From Paramecium octaurelia (lineage: Eukaryota > Ciliophora > Oligohymenophorea > Peniculida > Parameciidae): 64,000 nucleotides of DNA. The notes under the pieces are model-generated. The model ran no database searches. It saw nothing but the letters and a program-made list of their open reading frames with translations, and was not told the DNA's origin. The stretch lies in the NCBI GenBank assembly GCA_905182995.1, contig CAJJDP010000001.1, positions 689,170 through 753,169 on the forward strand. The letters run 5' to 3'. Below, one piece after another: positions 14,269-27,704 of this stretch (position 1 is its first letter; each line of letters begins with the position of its first letter). The position numbers and the translations under genes were made by a program.

Positions 14269-17200
14269 ATGAAAGTATTGATAATAGTAATTTTGATAAT
14301 TGTAGTTAGTAGTATTGATGTATGTGTGCAATAGACAACATACGATGGATGTATAAATTTGACAGATTAGTAATGCGAATGGAAGGGGTAGTATTGTTAG
14401 AAATCAAACAATTATTTGATGGGATGTGATCCTAATTTGAGTTAGAGACTTTGTGTGAAGTAATTTGGGAATATGGATGGAACAACATCTGAATGCATAT
14501 TCGATACGTTTTGCCACACTATTTATGATAAGCACCTAACGAGATGCAGCAGCAAATTATCAAAATCAGGTTGCTTAGCAATTACTAATCCTGATGAACT
14601 TTGTAAATGGGAGAATGGTCAATGCTAGAACTTGAGTGTTGGGGAGATCAACAATATTAATCAGATATTTTAGGATTTGGAATTGAGTGCTTCAGTATGC
14701 AGTCGAATTTCAGGATATTTAATTATCCACAGTACTCTCCTTTGGGATTTGTTGTCATATAAGCCTGATCTCTTTACAGAAGCACAGAACTTGGTCAAAG
14801 TGGAGGCTGGGATAACAGTGGACACGACTAAAACATACGATGATGACAAGTTGGGAGACAATTATGTCGACAACAACGGGGATTACAAATGGTATACATT
14901 GCCAACCTAATTGAGCATTGCAAATCGTATAAGATATTGATAATATTAGTGAAAATAAATGATTATTCAAGATACGGGTGTATAGCCTAGGAGATTTTAA
15001 ACGAGAGTAGATTCCTTACTCTAATAAGTCTGAGCGGTATAATCAGAGGAGTCAATCACATTTATTGTAATTACTTAAGCAAACACCCTACGAATCCGGT
15101 GAAGACAGCGTTTACGAATTACGAATGTTAGCCAATAACAGAGAGTCAATTACAAGATTAATAATACATAGATCAGAACTAAATAGTATGTCCGAGTATG
15201 AGTGGTTTGGTATGTTAAAGGTATTTGAACATGAAACAGAAATGCCAGATCAATTATTCTAAAGAATACGAATGTTTCAACATAGCAGCCATTTAAGTGT
15301 AATAGTAGTGCGATACGAAGACAGGTTTGGCAACGCATTTTGATTGTGCTTAGGTGAAAGGGACTGCTTGCTATTTGGATTATTCAACCTCAAAGGCGGA
15401 ATGTAGTTAGGCTTGTGTCTAATATAAGTCATAAGTGAACTGCCAAAATGATACGCGATGTGTTTGGTTGGGGAGCAATCTCTTTGACATCACAGAGTCA
15501 TCAGATTCTGTATTCATAGTTTGTGCTCCTACAAGTAAATGTGACTAGTTGGGTTTAAATTAGGATTATTGTCAATAAATGGCTACACCTTGTTATTGGG
15601 ATGCCAATATGGGAAAGTGTAAGACAATCACAACAATCGAGTAAATGAAATGTGAAAATTGCAATACAATATTTTGTTGTACTTCCATTCTAATGTTTGA
15701 TCAATTCTGCATCTGGTATTAAAATAGTTGTTTGAATGTTAAAGATCAAAAGTTATATTCGCATTATTTGTCATTTCCAGAAACCACTCTCATGAACTAT
15801 AATTTGTGTATTTCACAATCAGGAAAGCACTTCTATTACAACATAGCTAAATAAACATGTGAAAGTTCAAAGGTTAATTTATATTCACCTTGTGTTGATT
15901 TTGAGGACAAGAATTATGATGTGGATGATTTTGAATGCAATAATGGAGTGAATAACAGAATCAATAAAGAATATTGTCTGAATCTAATTAACTCCAACAC
16001 CAGATGGGATTACTTCAAATCGAAATGTTTGCATGTGACCAATATTAGCAAATCTTGTGATCTTATGAAGTTGGTCAATCCAAACCTATGTAAAGGAGCT
16101 CTAGTTGCAGCTAACAAATAATGTCTCTATGATTCCTAGAGTTCTAGTTGCTACTCCAAGGACGCTTCTGTTTTACATTGCGATACCAAGGGCATCAATT
16201 AAGACTAATGTTTGAGTATAACAAACGAATATTGTGCATGGGTCGACAATTAATGTGGGTATTTGCAACCATCCAAAATTAATTACTATAATTGCTACGA
16301 ATTGCAAAATGTCAGTCCAAGTGTCTGCAGATTGTCTGTTAATTAATCCCTTCAATGTAAGTATGACTCAGACTCCCAGAGCTGTTTTGTTGTCTATCTT
16401 AACATCACTGATTGTGATCAATATGCCAATAGGTATGCTTGTAGAATGTCCTCATCTCTGTGCTATTTCAACAATGTGAGCAATCAATGCTAAGATTCAA
16501 CTCCTTTCTTGGATCGAATGAATTGCAATACTGAATTCATAAGTCAATCAACATGTTTAGGAATCACAAAGCCTGGACAATATTGTTTTTGGGGATCAAT
16601 CAATAGTGATGCAACTGTCAAATGCAGGAATCATGAATAAGGCTTTTACTCCAATTGTAATTCCTTTGAGGGCTCTTCTAATGTAAACATTTGTGTTAAC
16701 CTAACCACCAACATAGCACTCAATCTGTCTGATCAATAATATTGTGAAGTTGTCAATTCAGTATGCACAAGTCTGGTAACTGATATTACTGATGCTGATT
16801 GTGGATACACAAGGCAAATGAATGTCTATCGTTGTATGGGATACACCACTCAATAGTGTTATTTCTAGTACCAAAAATGTACAACTTTAAATGGACCTCA
16901 AGAATACAAAGACCTACTCTTAAATTAGCTCTTATGTTAAAATAGCAATATGCATATTTGTAATAAAATAACGACACCAGGTTAGGTATGTTATAAATAA
17001 AATACACATAAATGCATTTCAATGTATCTATCCTTTGGGGATACTTGTACCAATTTGGGTGCATATGATATGAGTATATACAACCCGTAATTGTGTATAC
17101 GCAGTACAGATGCATGTTATTTTAATAAGTAAGCTAACAAATGTAAGGCTCCATAAGCAAATGAAGTTTTTGATTGCGATTAAATTGGAGCATCACAAAT

Positions 17201-20200
17201 ATTGTGTTTATTGCACACCAGAGGACCTTGTGTATTTATAAACAATATGTGTTCTAAATTAACTGATTTATCTATTTCTTGCGATTATAGAAATAAGATG
17301 GGTTGTACCTACGGAGCATTGAATTGTATATGGGATCAAAACAACAATTAGTGTAAATTATCAACAGAATTATGTCCATAAGCTTATGACAATGTAAAGT
17401 CATGGAGAATTTGTGGAATAAGTAGTGGTGTTTGTTTTGCAGGTCGTCAAGGTTGTTCAAGTGACTAAGCAACAGTACCTTGTTGGTTATCCTTGAGATA
17501 TGATTTGTGTATGTCCCAACCCGGTTATTGTTAATGGGTAGATGATAGATGCACAGATAAAGAATATGATTGTGAGGATTCCAAGACAGTTCAGGAATGC
17601 ATTTACCATAAATCTAAGGCTTGTGTTTACGATAATGGTAAATGCTTTGAAATTAATAATTTCTAAGTTCATGATTGCAATGATTTTTAATACACTACAT
17701 TAAATTTCTGTTGGAATTATTATCCACTATGTGTTTACAAGGATGACACTTGTCAAATGATTAATTACAATGCCAAAAGCGATATGAAAGATGAAGATTT
17801 CTCCCAATATCAATGTTCTAGTTTAACGCAAACCCAATATGGATGTGCGTTGTAAAGAGCCATGCCATGTCAATTCAAAGATCAAATCTGGTATCAAACG
17901 TGTTCAGAAGTTCAATCTTGGGAATTGGACACTTGCGATTTCTTCGATTAAGTTCAAGTTAGGTCGTTCTTGGCTTGTGAGAGTATTTAGAATTGTGGAT
18001 TCAAAATGACAGCCAAAGGGGAAATGTTCTGTCACACAATTCCATTATAATGTGAAACACTAACTCCATTTTGCGTTAAGGATATTCCAGGTATCAAATG
18101 TTATCTTGATAATGATATTTGCTTAACATACACGGGAGATTTGACATGTTCAGCAGTAGCTTCGTATTAAGTCAATCGTCAATTGTGTTTATCTATTATG
18201 CAAAATGAATTAAACACTGAGGAATGTTATTATCAAGAATCCACTAATAAATGTAAGTTAAGGAACACAATTGAGATCACAGGTTGTACCTAATATACTG
18301 GGTTATATCAGTGTACATTTGTGGAGGAGAGTTGTTTGATTGTTTTAGATTCAAGTGGGATATTCTAGTCATGTAATGAATCACAAAATGACACCTATGA
18401 TATCAATTTGAATTATTTCGGTTGCATATCCTTAACAGGTGATTTATATTACTTTGATTTGAATTCGCAAACTTGTTTGATCTATCACGAATCCAAATAT
18501 AACAGCATTTACATTTGTCATCAATTAAATCAAAAGTCTTGTCTTGAAATTATCAATGACTTAAAATGTGTGTGGGTGAATGAAAAATGTTAGGAATACA
18601 AGTAATCTTATGAAATAGTAGATTGTGAATTTAAGAATAGGTTGGCTTGTCTAAATTCAATTAAATCCTCTTGTATTTGGATAGGTGACAATTCAGAATG
18701 TGATATTAGTGATAATGTTGGGGATCAATGTACCGATGGAACCTATTCAAAATGTGAATATAGTGAAAATTATTGCAAATCTTAATCTAAGTTATGGAAT
18801 GGTGTGACATGTTTTGAGTATTCAACCGATTTACCCTTTTCACTCTTAAGATGCAACAACTTAGGGTTATCAAGGAGTCTCTGTCTTGAAAACACAGCAG
18901 AATTAACGTGTTTTTGGGATGGTTTAACCTGTTAAGAGGCCAATTTAAAAACAATCAATTGCACAGACGATGTCTCATATTACACATGCGAATAAATATT
19001 AACATATCAGTAGATTTGTATATGGGATAGTGGTACTTGTGTAAATAAGTTCAACTCTTAAGATTGTAGTGATTACATTACTTTGAATTATTGTAAATAG
19101 GCCTTGGTGCCATGTTCATTCAATTTGGGTACCAATAAGTGTGATTCATTAACTGAGGTGGACTAATCTTGTTCAGATACATTGAGTTATTCGGCATGTC
19201 AGAAGGTAATCAATTAGTACTGTTCTTGGATTAACAATACATGTCAGAAATGGTATAGAAGTAAATACTCTTGTGAGAACTTGGTGAATGAATGGGGTTG
19301 TTTAAACACATCCATGTTTTGTAAATGGAATGGCAGATGCGAGAACATAGGCAAAGACTTTCAACCAGTCTCTTGCCAAGATATTCCAACTGGAGTAAGA
19401 AATCATTATATCCTTCTTAGTTTAACAAAGTCTCTTGTTCCAAATATTCAATGCAGCCTTGTAAATATGACGATATCACTTAAAAGTGCAATGTCAAATT
19501 AACCAGTGAATATACCAACTCTATGGAGACTGATTAGAGTAACTTTGTTTAAATAAGATTAATCAAGGAATGTAACTTCTTTTCACTAAAAGAGGATTGC
19601 ATTGGCAGTCGAATTGGCTATTGTTCATGGTAAAATAACTTGTGCATTGATTGTTCAACAAGTAGTCAATGTAATACTAATGCTTGCATTGATAATAGCA
19701 TTAAATAATGCTTAGCAATTTCTAATGTATCATGTGCATGGAGAAATGACTAATGTGTTGATTGGTAATCAGATTAGAATGTTAGCTAAACTTAATTATC
19801 CTTAGTCACAGAGATTTGTTGTACAACTTTGAATATGGCTATTAAATATGACCAATAACTCTCATCTTGTGTACCTTTGGATCTTTCATTAGACAATTGT
19901 AACTCCAGAGGGTTATCAAAATATGTATGCATGATAATGATTTCATTAGGCCTGTCTTAAATTAACCAGTGCTGCCTGCATCTACTAAAATAATCGATGC
20001 TCTGTTTATGAACTATTGATCAAATCTAATTGTTCTGATTATAAAGATGTAACTCAATCAGTATGTCAATTGATACCTCATCTAAGTTGTAAGTACGATT
20101 CCAAAACCAATGCTTGCAAAGACATCAACGCCAGCTCAGACACTTGTGCTACTATTGGGTTGTCGTTGATTGGCTGTACAAATATTAAAACAGAAGCATG

Positions 20201-21698
20201 TTATTGGAATAGTACTTCAAAGAGCTGTCAAAGCTTTGTGGTTTAGAAAGGTATTAATCAATGTGACAATTCCACATAAGTGAATAGTCTAAGTTGCTCA
20301 TAATTAAATTATCATAATAATGTCTGCTCTTATAATGTCGAAAATAGAACCTGTTAAGAGAGGGTCAACAAATATTTTAATTGTTCATATCCTGGATTGA
20401 ATAAAATGGCATGTGTTTCTCTGGTTTTAGAGTCATGTCAATATGTGGATAACAAATGTCAAAGAGTAACTAATCTTAAGAAAAGTTGTTTGGAATTATC
20501 AGATGTTAACGAAATGGCTTGTAAGATGAACACCTTAGATAGTTGTGCCTATGATCCAATTTCTAATAATTGTTATTTTACATTGTAATCATTGCCTTGT
20601 AGTTATTATGGCTTAAATTACAATAATTGCATCCATTAAACAAATTGCAAATGGTCCTATGATGTCACTTAATGCATTTGTTCTGCTCAACAGCCTAAAA
20701 CACAATGTCAATTGAGTGAAACCAATTGCAAGTCCAACTCAAATTGTGTTTATGATTACGATATCTACACTTGTAGACTAAAGAATTGTAATGATCTGAC
20801 CGATTGTTCTGGATCTATTAATGGTAAGATGTGTTATAAGGATGCTTAATCATAATGTTTAAATGCTTCAACTTGTGAAGACATAGTTAACTTAAATAAT
20901 CAATAGAATTGCAATGATTTTGTATTTAATTCATCTAACTGTATCTAAATTCTGAATCATTGTATAAGTGCATCAAACCTAAAGGAACTATGTCCCAATA
21001 GTGATTGTTCAAATACTGCTTGCAAATACGACAATTTTCAATGTCGTCCTTTAGAATGTGTAGATAGAAATGAAGAAGATTGCTTCAATTTCTCTAATTG
21101 CATATATTTGGATGGTAAATGTCAAGAGATCTCAGCTTGTTCAACAATAACTGATTCTTCCACTTGTGTTTAGACTACCATAAACTAATTCAAATGCTCA
21201 CAGGAAATGTACGGAGTCTATGAGAACACCTATCATTGCACAAATACCTATTGTCATTTATACAATGCATCCCCAACTTTGTGTAATGGTAATGAAATAA
21301 ATAATTATTCCTGCATCATGGATTAATTTTTATAATGCAGAGTTTGTGAATCAATTAAAGATGAATGTACTTGTCGAAATAGCAATGGAGCTTGCTATTA
21401 TTCAAATGGAAAATGTAATTCAATATTATGTGAATAATTCTTAACAGAAACTACATGCACCGAGAGTAATAAATGTTATTGGAGCTCATAGGATAAGGCT
21501 TGTAGGAAATTTTGTAAACAGCTCATTTTGTAATAAGATTGTGAAGCATTAGATTATGAATGTCATTGGAATTCGTATCAATATAAATGCGAATAAGGTG
21601 TTGCTGTAGTACCTGATTTGAGTGTGAAAATTAATGTTCAAGATATTCAAGGAGAGTTAATTTCTTACCTTATGTTGATATTGATATTAATAATTTGA
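14269..21698 (+). CDS. Giant cysteine-rich surface protein (surface-antigen-like), about 2451 aa
   Basis: The protein begins MKVLIIVILIIVVSSIDVCV, a signal peptide, and ends ISYLMLILILII at TGA, a short hydrophobic tail as in GPI-anchored proteins. In between is an almost unbroken series of disulfide-type repeats with roughly one Cys per ten to twelve residues and a recurring pattern of C, a few residues, W, then C (e.g. YCAWVDNQC, YCFWGS, FCKWNGRC, TCFWDGLTC in similar spacing). This layout and size recall Paramecium surface (immobilization) antigens and related Cys-rich proteins, but I could not match a named antigen. Three introns (14927-14949, 19395-19420, 19925-19949) bring the spliced length to an exact multiple of three. 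Possible roles are surface coat or adhesion. The first 200 residues are less regular than the rest. Confidence 0.85.
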
Positions 21699-22033
21699 TA
21701 TATGGAATTTTATAATTTAATCATGTTCTTAAAAAAGATGATTCATTTTAAGATATAGATTTATTACAAAAAGGTATGGAGGTGTCCTTCTTTTTCTTTT
21801 GAGTTTTAAACTAATTTAAATATAAGTTATTATTTCAATTATGTTAATACATATGATTTGGATCATCTTTGTATGTTTCTCTAGTTTAATTTAATTTCTT
21901 AATTATAATATTTATTTTCAATTCTATTTTAGCAATAATTTAATTTAAAGTGGTAATATGATTAGATAATAGATAATTTCAAAATAAATCATGATTATAA
22001 TTCTATATGTATGATTTATGATATATAATTATC
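21699..22033. other. AT-rich spacer between convergent genes
   Basis: 335 bp between the stops of the Cys-rich gene and the Bre1-like gene. It is A/T-rich with short frames only; I see no gene, RNA or repeat in it. Confidence 0.5.
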
Positions 22034-24073
22034 TCAATTTAATATTATAGCCTTCACCTCCTCAATTCCATACTTAGCTCTACAGACAGGACAAGCTCTA
22101 TTTCGATTTTTTTAATTGTCGTCAATGCAAGGTTTACAGAACATATGCAAGCATTTCATTAAGATAACTTATTTTACTCTTTTTTTACATTATTGGCAAT
22201 CTACCATCATTTTTAAGGATGTTAATAGTTCATTATCAGTATCTTTGGATTCTCTATAAAATATGATAACATTATTACAATTTCATTTGTAACTTCAAAT
22301 ATTTTAATTTACTCTTAGATTTTTCTGCTTTTTTAATAAATTTAAGATTTATGGACTCACTCAGTTTTTCTCTTTCTTAAATAATCTTATTTTCCTCTAA
22401 AATTTTACCAACATCCCATTCCTTTTATAACAATTTTTGTTAGCTTTCCCCTTCAGACTTTTACAACATTCTCATGGTTTCTTTATAACTCATTCTTTCA
22501 TTTTCAACCAGATTTAGTAATTTTTTTTATTGATCATTCTGTTATTGTAATTATTTAATAGTTTCGTCAGCCGTTTGTATTTTTTATTAAAATTACTATG
22601 TTTAAATGATGCTTCATACTTGTCTTTCTGTTTCGAATTTAATGCGTTCATCCACCTTCTCTTGCATAGCTCTGCTCAGATTCTTTTAGGTTTCATTTAC
22701 AAGTTTACTTAGATTCTTATTGGTTTCATTGATCGAATTAAATGAATTTGAATTATAATCCAATTCGTCAATTAATTATTGTATTTACTGAATTTTATAA
22801 TGATATTTATTTACCTTCTTTATATTGTTGCAATCATTTGTCTTTGCTTCCAATTACTGTTCCAATCCCTTCACTTTTTCATCTCTCATCTTGACATATC
22901 CAACAAATTCTCTAAATCTTTGAATGAATTCATTAGATTTAGTATTTGCATACTCTTGTTCAATTTCATACAAAAGCTATTTGTGTTTCTCATATCTGAG
23001 AGTCACTTGCTCAATCTTCTCATCCTTAGATAGTATCTTATGAACACTTATATATTATTTCAATTCGTTATTTTAATTCAATAATGCTTGTTTTTAATTT
23101 ATTATTTCACCCAACTGATTATGTGCTTCTTTATTACGTTCTCTACATTGTTACAATTCAATCTTTAGATCCTCAATCATTTTGGATGAATGTTCTACTT
23201 AGGATTTCAATTCTTCAATCAAAGTATTCTGAGTCTAATCGTCATTCTATTTGACTTCTATTTTTATCATATCTTGCTGAGAAAACAAATCCCTTATTTT
23301 CTATTCACATTCCAATTGACACTATTAGATCTGTTGTTGATTTTTCTCTAATAATTCTTTATTGGCCAATTGGACCTAGATTTACAATGGAAATTACCTA
23401 TATCAATTATTCCTCAATGTTGAACAGAGTTGTGGTCAAATAGTTATTCTATTATACCAATTCTGCAAATAATTGAGTTTAAAAGAATTGTTCCTCAGGC
23501 AACTTCTACTACAACTTCAATTCTTCGATCTAATGGAGTAATTGGCCCTTCTCTTCTGAAAATTCCTAAATCAATTTCTTTATATAATCTCTAATTATTT
23601 AGGTGTTTTTTACTTTTGATTCGATTGAGATTATTGATTATTTTCTTCTGGCTGTTGGATCTCTTATTATTATTATTACAATATTTATGGATGACCATTT
23701 ACAAGGGAATATTTAATAGAATCAATCTAATTAGCACCACAAAGACATTCAAATTTCTCATCTTGGATATCCTCTTAGGCTACTTTTTTTTGGATGGCCT
23801 CCTCATTGTAAGCCATAATGATCCGTATTCTCCGTGAAAGTTAATTACTCAGTTTTTTGTAATGTGTTAATTCTTCCGATTAAATCAGCTCTCTCTCTGT
23901 TTATTCTGGCAACTAGAAACTAGATATATTGGGTTGTTGTATACAGATTTCATATTTTATATTTCCTTCTTTAATTGATCGATTTTAGCAGCCAACATAG
24001 TATTTTAAGTTTTCAAAATGTGTTCCCCCAACTCAGTAACTCTCTACGATTCATTCTTCTTCTTAATTTTCAT
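22034..24073 (-). CDS. BRE1: Bre1/RNF20-like RING E3 ubiquitin ligase
   Basis: A 637-residue protein that is nearly all coiled coil (Gln/Glu/Lys-rich heptads from about residue 120 to 580) and ends in a C-terminal C3HC4 RING: DCQQCKKR, then LMKCLHMFCKPC, then RACPVCRAKYG, close to the chain end. A long coiled coil with a C-terminal RING and the MKC-H-FC-C spacing is the Bre1/RNF20/RNF40 layout, the ligase that monoubiquitylates histone H2B during transcription. Five introns: 23913-23944 (32 nt, the longest found), 23591-23613, 23376-23397, 22596-22619 and 22254-22278; the spliced length divides by three. A 27-nt stretch near codons for VNKYHYKIQ has intron-like ends but stays in frame and is kept as coding. 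It is divergent from the next gene with about 240 bp between. Confidence 0.82.
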
Positions 24074-24316
24074 ATTTAAAATTTTTAATATTATTTATAT
24101 ACTTTTTCATATATTGGTTATAATCCAAATGTTTTGGAGGAAAATTTGTGTTTCATAAATATTACAATGTGCATCTCAAATCAATCACGAATCACTTTCA
24201 CCAATCAAAAAAGCAAAATCCCCATTCTCTCCTATTCTAATTCTCGAGAGGGTTTCTTTCCATTGAAGAACACTAATACATTTTTAATATTTAAATTAAA
24301 TAAACTACTAAAATAA

Positions 24317-24577
24317 ATGAATGCCTTTGGTATTAAAAACAATAGATTCCAATAGAAGGCTGCAAATAAAAAGCTTTTATCAAAGGAAAAACTAAATAAT
24401 CTTGAGATTCAACAATAAAAGCAATTTCCCTAGCAGATATCAAATGAATCCGATAGATTGCAAAATAGAAAGGAATCAATCACAGTGGTTAGTCCAACAA
24501 CTCCAATATCAGGATTTCACGTACCCATTTTCTAACCAGCAAAATTTATTTATGATATTACACATAAAACATAATGA
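24317..24577 (+). CDS. Small hypothetical protein, 86 aa
   Basis: I do not recognise this gene. ATG at 24317 opens an 86-residue frame ending at TGA 24575-24577. It is basic and Gln/Asn/Ser-rich (MNAFGIKNNRFQQKAANKK at the start, SPTTPISGFHVPIFQP near the end), with no signal peptide or membrane helix, and looks disordered. The same frame is open upstream to about 24134, with an ATG at 24167, so a longer N-terminus is possible. Composition is distinct from the AT-rich DNA that follows. Confidence 0.5.
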
Positions 24578-25552
24578 ATAACGAATTTATTACATAAATT
24601 AAATTCTCATTCTGTCCAAAGTATAAGCAGAAGGTCATAAATTGCAATTTCATTCACTTATATCATTCTAATCTATTCTATTTATAAACTTAATTTAACT
24701 TCATACATTAGCTCTAAGCTAAGAAAGCCGAAATGAACATATCAAATTAGATATAATAACAATACAAGTCATTATTTATTGTAAAATATCTCCCCTCTCT
24801 TATCAAATAAATTTTTAACAAATTTCTATATAGTAAACTTTGAAAATTCATTAAAATAACTTCCATTTTTGGAAAACAAAAAAATAATTTGATAAGTAAT
24901 AACTGTAAAATAGATTAGTAAACTGCAAAACACAGATTAATTTTTCAATTTAAATAATATATGACTTGTAATATGTTTCTATAATCAAATAAGATTATTT
25001 TAGATATTTACTATAATTATATTATTAGAAAAAATATGAATTCAATACAACTCTTGAAATAAAATAGAAGTTATTTATGATATGATTAAAGTTAACACCA
25101 TAAAATAGCTTAAACTTGAATTACATTAACTGGTTATGATTTAATAGATAAATAAAAGTATCTATTAATTTAAAATGTATAAGGTGCTGAACATTTCTCA
25201 AAAATTTTTGATTGGAAACATCATCAAATTTAAAATTTTATAAAAATTGTTACTTTTATACTGTTCATATTATTAGATATTTCTTAATTCGCTTAATTTA
25301 GATGTTCTTGTCCTTTCAAAAATTGACAACATAAAATAGATATATAAAATTATTTCACAAAGAAAGTAGAAATACCAAATACTGGGATAGATTATTTCTC
25401 CTAACATATCAAATCAATCTTATTTTATGTATGAAAATAGCTTAAACATATAACTTGTTTGAATTTGGGGTGTTTTAAAATAAACTTTGTCTGATGGGTT
25501 AGTTCTTTTTTTTAAATAGACAAACTTCAATTGTTTTAATTAAAGAAATTTA
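24578..25552. other. 975-bp AT-rich stretch without a recognisable gene
   Basis: Unusually long for this compact genome. Both strands carry only short or low-complexity frames; the longest, on the minus strand near 25200-25430, gives a hydrophobic 70-residue peptide (MLGEIIYPSIWYFYF at its start) without family resemblance. It may be a decayed gene or a real intergenic spacer. Confidence 0.45.
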
Positions 25553-27622
25553 ATGTTTGGCAAAACAATAAAAATTTAAGGATCTGTTCTTTTAAAAGGA
25601 AAGGATAAAGATAACTTTGAGACTACACTTAGGAAATAATTCGATGCTCTAACAGTCAAAAAGATCTTTGAGGATTCTGAATAATGTATGTAGGAGAAAC
25701 TAGTTGGATCAAAGATGATTATTTATCATACAGATGAATATCCTGCCTTTGTTGATGGCACAGGAAAGGAGGATTATGTTCCATCATGTAAATATTTATC
25801 TAGATGCTTAATTAGTGTTTGTTGTTGCTGAGTATCCTAGATTAGTTGGTACTTTGATATTAAAAGATGGAATTGATGAAGCAGCAGTACTCAAAGCAGG
25901 AAAAGTGCTATGGACTTAAATAAGTAATTAAGATAAATTGGGAGAATTCAAGAAGGATGCTATTAAGAAGTTGGTAAATCATTAGAAGAAGTAATTACAA
26001 TAGAATATCTAGATTATTGGCAATTATAGCCATTGGTTGCGATTCTATAGATTTAAAGAAAGAATAGGAGAAGGGAATAGCAGGATATATTTTGCATAAA
26101 CAAGGGGATAAATTATGGGAGCATGGTCCAAATGAATTAGGCTAGCCAATTGAACCAGAAAACTTTGATGAAGTCTAAGAAACGAAAACATAAAACTATG
26201 AGGAATATTCAGATGATGATATTGATTTGAATATGATTGCACCTGGAGCTAAGAAACCAGCAGCAAAAAAAGAATAGAAAAAAGCAGGCAAAGCAAAACC
26301 AGTTTAATAATAACAATAACAGTAATAGTAATAATAAGGTAAATAACAATTCTCAGATGATAGTGATGATGACAATAAACACAAAAAAGGGGCTTAAAAT
26401 AAGTAATAATAATAGAAACAATAACAATAATAATAATAGGTTGGAGGTGTTCCAACAAAAGTAATGGATGAATACATAAAGGAATCATTTTTAAATGCTT
26501 GTAAAATTGGAATTAATGATAAATAATTACCTTTAGAAGGTTAAGTATTCTATGAAAAGTATATGCTTGCATTTAAGAAACCAGGAATTGAATTAGATCT
26601 AAAAAATTCATCATATCAAAAGATTGGAAAGTAAATGCTCATTAATATTTGATAGATTTTTGTAGACGATGTAAAAGGATGGTTTGATTGAGTACAAGGA
26701 AGTTAAAAAGGGAGGATAACCTTCAATAACTAAAATTGATAGATAACATGAATAAATTACCGATTGGGAACCAACCGTATTGAAGGCTGCTAAGAAAGGT
26801 GATGAAGAGAAGGAAGAGAAGAATCAATTTGCTTAATATAAATAGAATATTGAAGTCACTGATCTCTTTTTACCAGTTGGTCCTTTGGTGAAACTATTCG
26901 CTAAGGAGGGGGAAGACAATTAAAAGGTTGAACCATTAACAAGAGAATAATATATATCATAATTGAATTAATACATAAAGAAGAATTTGAAATAGGAGAA
27001 AAAGATGATAGTATTGACAGAAGATTTGGTTAATGAACTAGGAATAAAAGAACATTAATCTGAAAGTGAAGATGAATAACAAGAAGAATAAGATAAGGAA
27101 AAAGAGAAAGAAAAAGAAAAAGAGAAGGAATAGAAAAAAAAATAACCTCAAAATTAGATTACTTTAGAAAGATTATACAAGAGAATCGAGGAACTTATGT
27201 AGAAGAGTTACAGAATTAAAAATTTGAGATTAAACTAAAGTGAAGTTAAACAAGGTGAATTCAAGGGGTTGCAATTGATAGCTGAGAAATAACATAATCA
27301 ATAAATAAATAGAGTTGTAGGTTTGGAATATTTCGGATTTGATCATTAAGGAAAGATCGAAGATATTTACAGTTTTGCATATGTAGTTAAGCAAATGCAG
27401 GAAACATTCCATTGTGGTATTAGCATTCATGATGGAGCGGGTAAAAATGCAGGAAAAGTACAATTTATATAATAATAAAAGGAAATCTTGTTACAGAAAA
27501 ATGTATTTGACTAATTGCCTGATTATTGCGCCAACATCTTGAAGATAGATAGTAAGTATATCCATGAGTAGAATAAGTTGGGAACAAACAAGAAAAAGTA
27601 AGAAGGAATGACCAGGTAGTGA
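25553..27622 (+). CDS. EIF2D: eIF2D-like translation factor (PUA and SUI1 domains)
   Basis: The 664-residue product has the order of eIF2D/ligatin (Tma64): an N-terminal MCT-1-like part (MFGKTIKIQGSVLLKGKD), a PUA-like block with YPAFVDGTGKEDYVPS and VVAEYPRLVGTLILKDG, then GIAGYILHKQGDKLWEHG, an acidic/Gln-rich linker (about 215-270), a middle winged-helix/SWIB-like part, a KEKEKE run, and a C-terminal SUI1/eIF1 domain (GEFKGLQLIAEK to GKVQFIQQQKEILL). eIF2D delivers initiator tRNA independently of GTP and recycles 40S subunits. Introns: 25788-25815, 25991-26012 and 26631-26655. The linker's glutamines are mostly TAA/TAG, giving a dense stop-like patch at about 26300-26450 in the standard code. 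Stop at 27620-27622. Confidence 0.87.
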
Positions 27623-27650
27623 AGTCATTATTTTATTTAAGTGAAGTCAT
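27621..27650. promoter_or_regulatory. Paired GAAGTCAT elements upstream of the amidase genes
   Basis: The octamer GAAGTCAT occurs at 27621-27628 and again at 27643-27650, just upstream of the first amidase gene. A third copy, inside GATGAAGTCATCATC, lies at 28826-28833, just upstream of the second. Placement before both paralogs suggests either a shared control site resembling a bZIP half-palindrome or duplicated flanking DNA. Function is inferred only. Confidence 0.3.
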
Positions 27651-27704
27651 CATAATATAATATAAATTTAAATATTAGCTCATCAATTATTATAAACTTA
27701 TTCC

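Noticed and set aside
24134..24316. In-frame extension upstream of the 86-residue gene
   Set aside because: It opens with TTG, not ATG. The usable start at 24317 fits better, though ATG 24167 cannot be excluded.
26249..26488. Minus-strand hydrophobic frame opposite the eIF2D linker
   Set aside because: It is the complement of the glutamine-rich repeat; Ile/Val/Leu richness is what the antisense of CAA/TAA runs must give.
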